From Arthrobacter sp. B6 (GTDB taxonomy: Bacteria; Actinomycetota; Actinomycetes; Actinomycetales; Micrococcaceae), in contig NZ_KV467168.1 in NCBI RefSeq assembly GCF_001663775.1, forward strand, positions 821,065-885,064: a stretch of 64,000 bases of DNA, in the 5' to 3' direction. The position numbers and the translations under genes were made by a program. Below the pieces are notes generated by a model that did no database searches, had not been told where the DNA came from, and saw nothing but the letters and a program-made list of their open reading frames with translations. Positions 63,459 to 64,000 of this stretch are shown here, piece after piece; within the stretch, counting starts at the first letter, position 1, and every line of letters begins with the position of its first letter.

Positions 63459-64000
63459 CGGCCTTCAGCTTCGGTGTGTCTTTGGCATCCGTTTCGGCCG
63501 GCTTTACTCCGACGCCCAGCTTTTCCTTGATCAGGCGTTCAAGTTCGGCGGCCAGTTCCGGGTTGTCGCGCAGGAACCTCCGGGAGTTCTCCATACCTTG
63601 GCCCAGCTGGTCGCCGTCGTACGTAAACCACGAACCGGACTTCTTGATAATGCCGTGTTCCACGCCCATGTCAATGATGCCGCCCTCGCGGGAAATGCCC
63701 TGGCCGTAGATGATGTCGAACTCCGCGATCTTGAAGGGCGGTGCCATCTTGTTCTTGACGATCTTGGCCTTGGTGCGGTTACCGACGGAATCGGCACCTT
63801 CCTTCAGCGTCTGGATGCGGCGCACGTCAATGCGGATGGAGGCGTAGAACTTCAGGGCCTTGCCACCGGTGGTGGTTTCCGGGGACCCGAAGAACACACC
63901 GATCTTTTCACGCAGCTGGTTGATGAAGATGGCCGTGGTCTTGGTCTGGCTCAGGCGGCCGGTGATTTTACGCAGCGCCTGGCTCATCAGACGGGCCTGG
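63445..64000 (-). CDS. recA: Recombinase RecA, C-terminal part (5' end beyond window)
   Basis: About 184 residues are visible: [20 protein letters not shown] is the conserved RecA core after the L1 region, followed by [20 protein letters not shown] with the L2 loop, then [20 protein letters not shown] and the C-terminal domain. RecA forms filaments on single-stranded DNA and triggers LexA cleavage. The Walker motifs lie outside the window. recX follows with an overlap. Confidence 0.97.
   Translation of the reverse strand, partial: QARLMSQALRKITGRLSQTKTTAIFINQLREKIGVFFGSPETTTGGKALKFYASIRIDVRRIQTLKEGADSVGNRTKAKIVKNKMAPPFKIAEFDIIYGQGISREGGIIDMGVEHGIIKKSGSWFTYDGDQLGQGMENSRRFLRDNPELAAELERLIKEKLGVGVKPAETDAKDTPKLKAVDGF

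Overview
This window is a high-GC chromosomal segment of an actinobacterium, most likely a member of the Micrococcaceae close to Arthrobacter/Pseudarthrobacter. The evidence is the GC-rich codon use with frequent GTG starts, a mycothiol-type DinB-like enzyme, an Rv2578c-type radical SAM protein, a PriA-type HisA, actinobacterial-type LexA boxes, and a gene order that (from memory, not searched) follows the mycobacterial blocks argCJBDFRGH-tyrS-TPR-HAD, infC-rpmI-rplT-rRNA methyltransferase-pheST and recA-recX-miaB-miaA-dapF-hflX-lexA. Almost everything looks like core genome; I see no insertion sequence, prophage, integrase, CRISPR array or tRNA gene.

Layout. 1-2451: end of a minus-strand operon (HAD phosphatase, repeat/TPR protein). 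2482-2984: intergenic region with two blocks of 32-bp tandem repeats. 2985-8994: one rRNA operon on the minus strand (16S-23S-5S, no spacer tRNA) with boxA-like leader, processing stem, candidate promoter and terminator. 8995-12613: tyrS and a HelD-like ATPase. 12666-15465: alkylation-damage repair (AAG glycosylase, Ada-AlkA fusion, Ogt). 15469-16772: mycothiol-enzyme-like protein and a PdxH-family oxidase. 16956-25696: a complete arginine cluster argC-J-B-D-F-R-G-H, mostly with 1-4 bp overlaps, with a candidate ARG-box region before argC. 25871-28093: membrane fatty-acid desaturase and quinone oxidoreductase. 28183-34250: an unusual NRPS-like Pls/PosA-type membrane synthetase, an M1-type metallopeptidase and, convergently, a 4'-phosphopantetheinyl transferase at the end of pheS-pheT. 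38093-43000: HEXXH protein, SIMPL protein, radical SAM protein with a candidate SOS box, Nudix hydrolase, MFS transporter, GlsB-like membrane protein. 43064-46100: TrmH-type methyltransferase and the infC-rpmI-rplT operon with an AUU start and a leader hairpin. 46362-52813: DUF1844-like protein, MFS transporter, SseB protein and hisC-hisB-hisH-(small ORF)-priA. 52870-64000: LysM membrane protein divergent from lexA with SOS boxes between them, then dinG-like helicase, hflX, methyltransferase, dapF, miaA, miaB, recX and the 3' part of recA.

How it fits together. The right end is a DNA-damage region: LexA, RecA, RecX, a DinG-like helicase and a LysM protein in the position of mycobacterial Rv2719c/corynebacterial DivS. 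A third candidate LexA box lies directly before the radical SAM gene. The arginine genes, with ArgR encoded inside the cluster, form a self-regulated pathway. The most novel candidate system is the NRPS-like protein with its own carrier domain, three left-handed-beta-helix-like regions and membrane segments, next to a peptidase and a PPTase that could activate it; the product is unknown. Gene boundaries come from reading frames and start-site inspection; rRNA ends are estimated from conserved terminal sequences to within a few bases.
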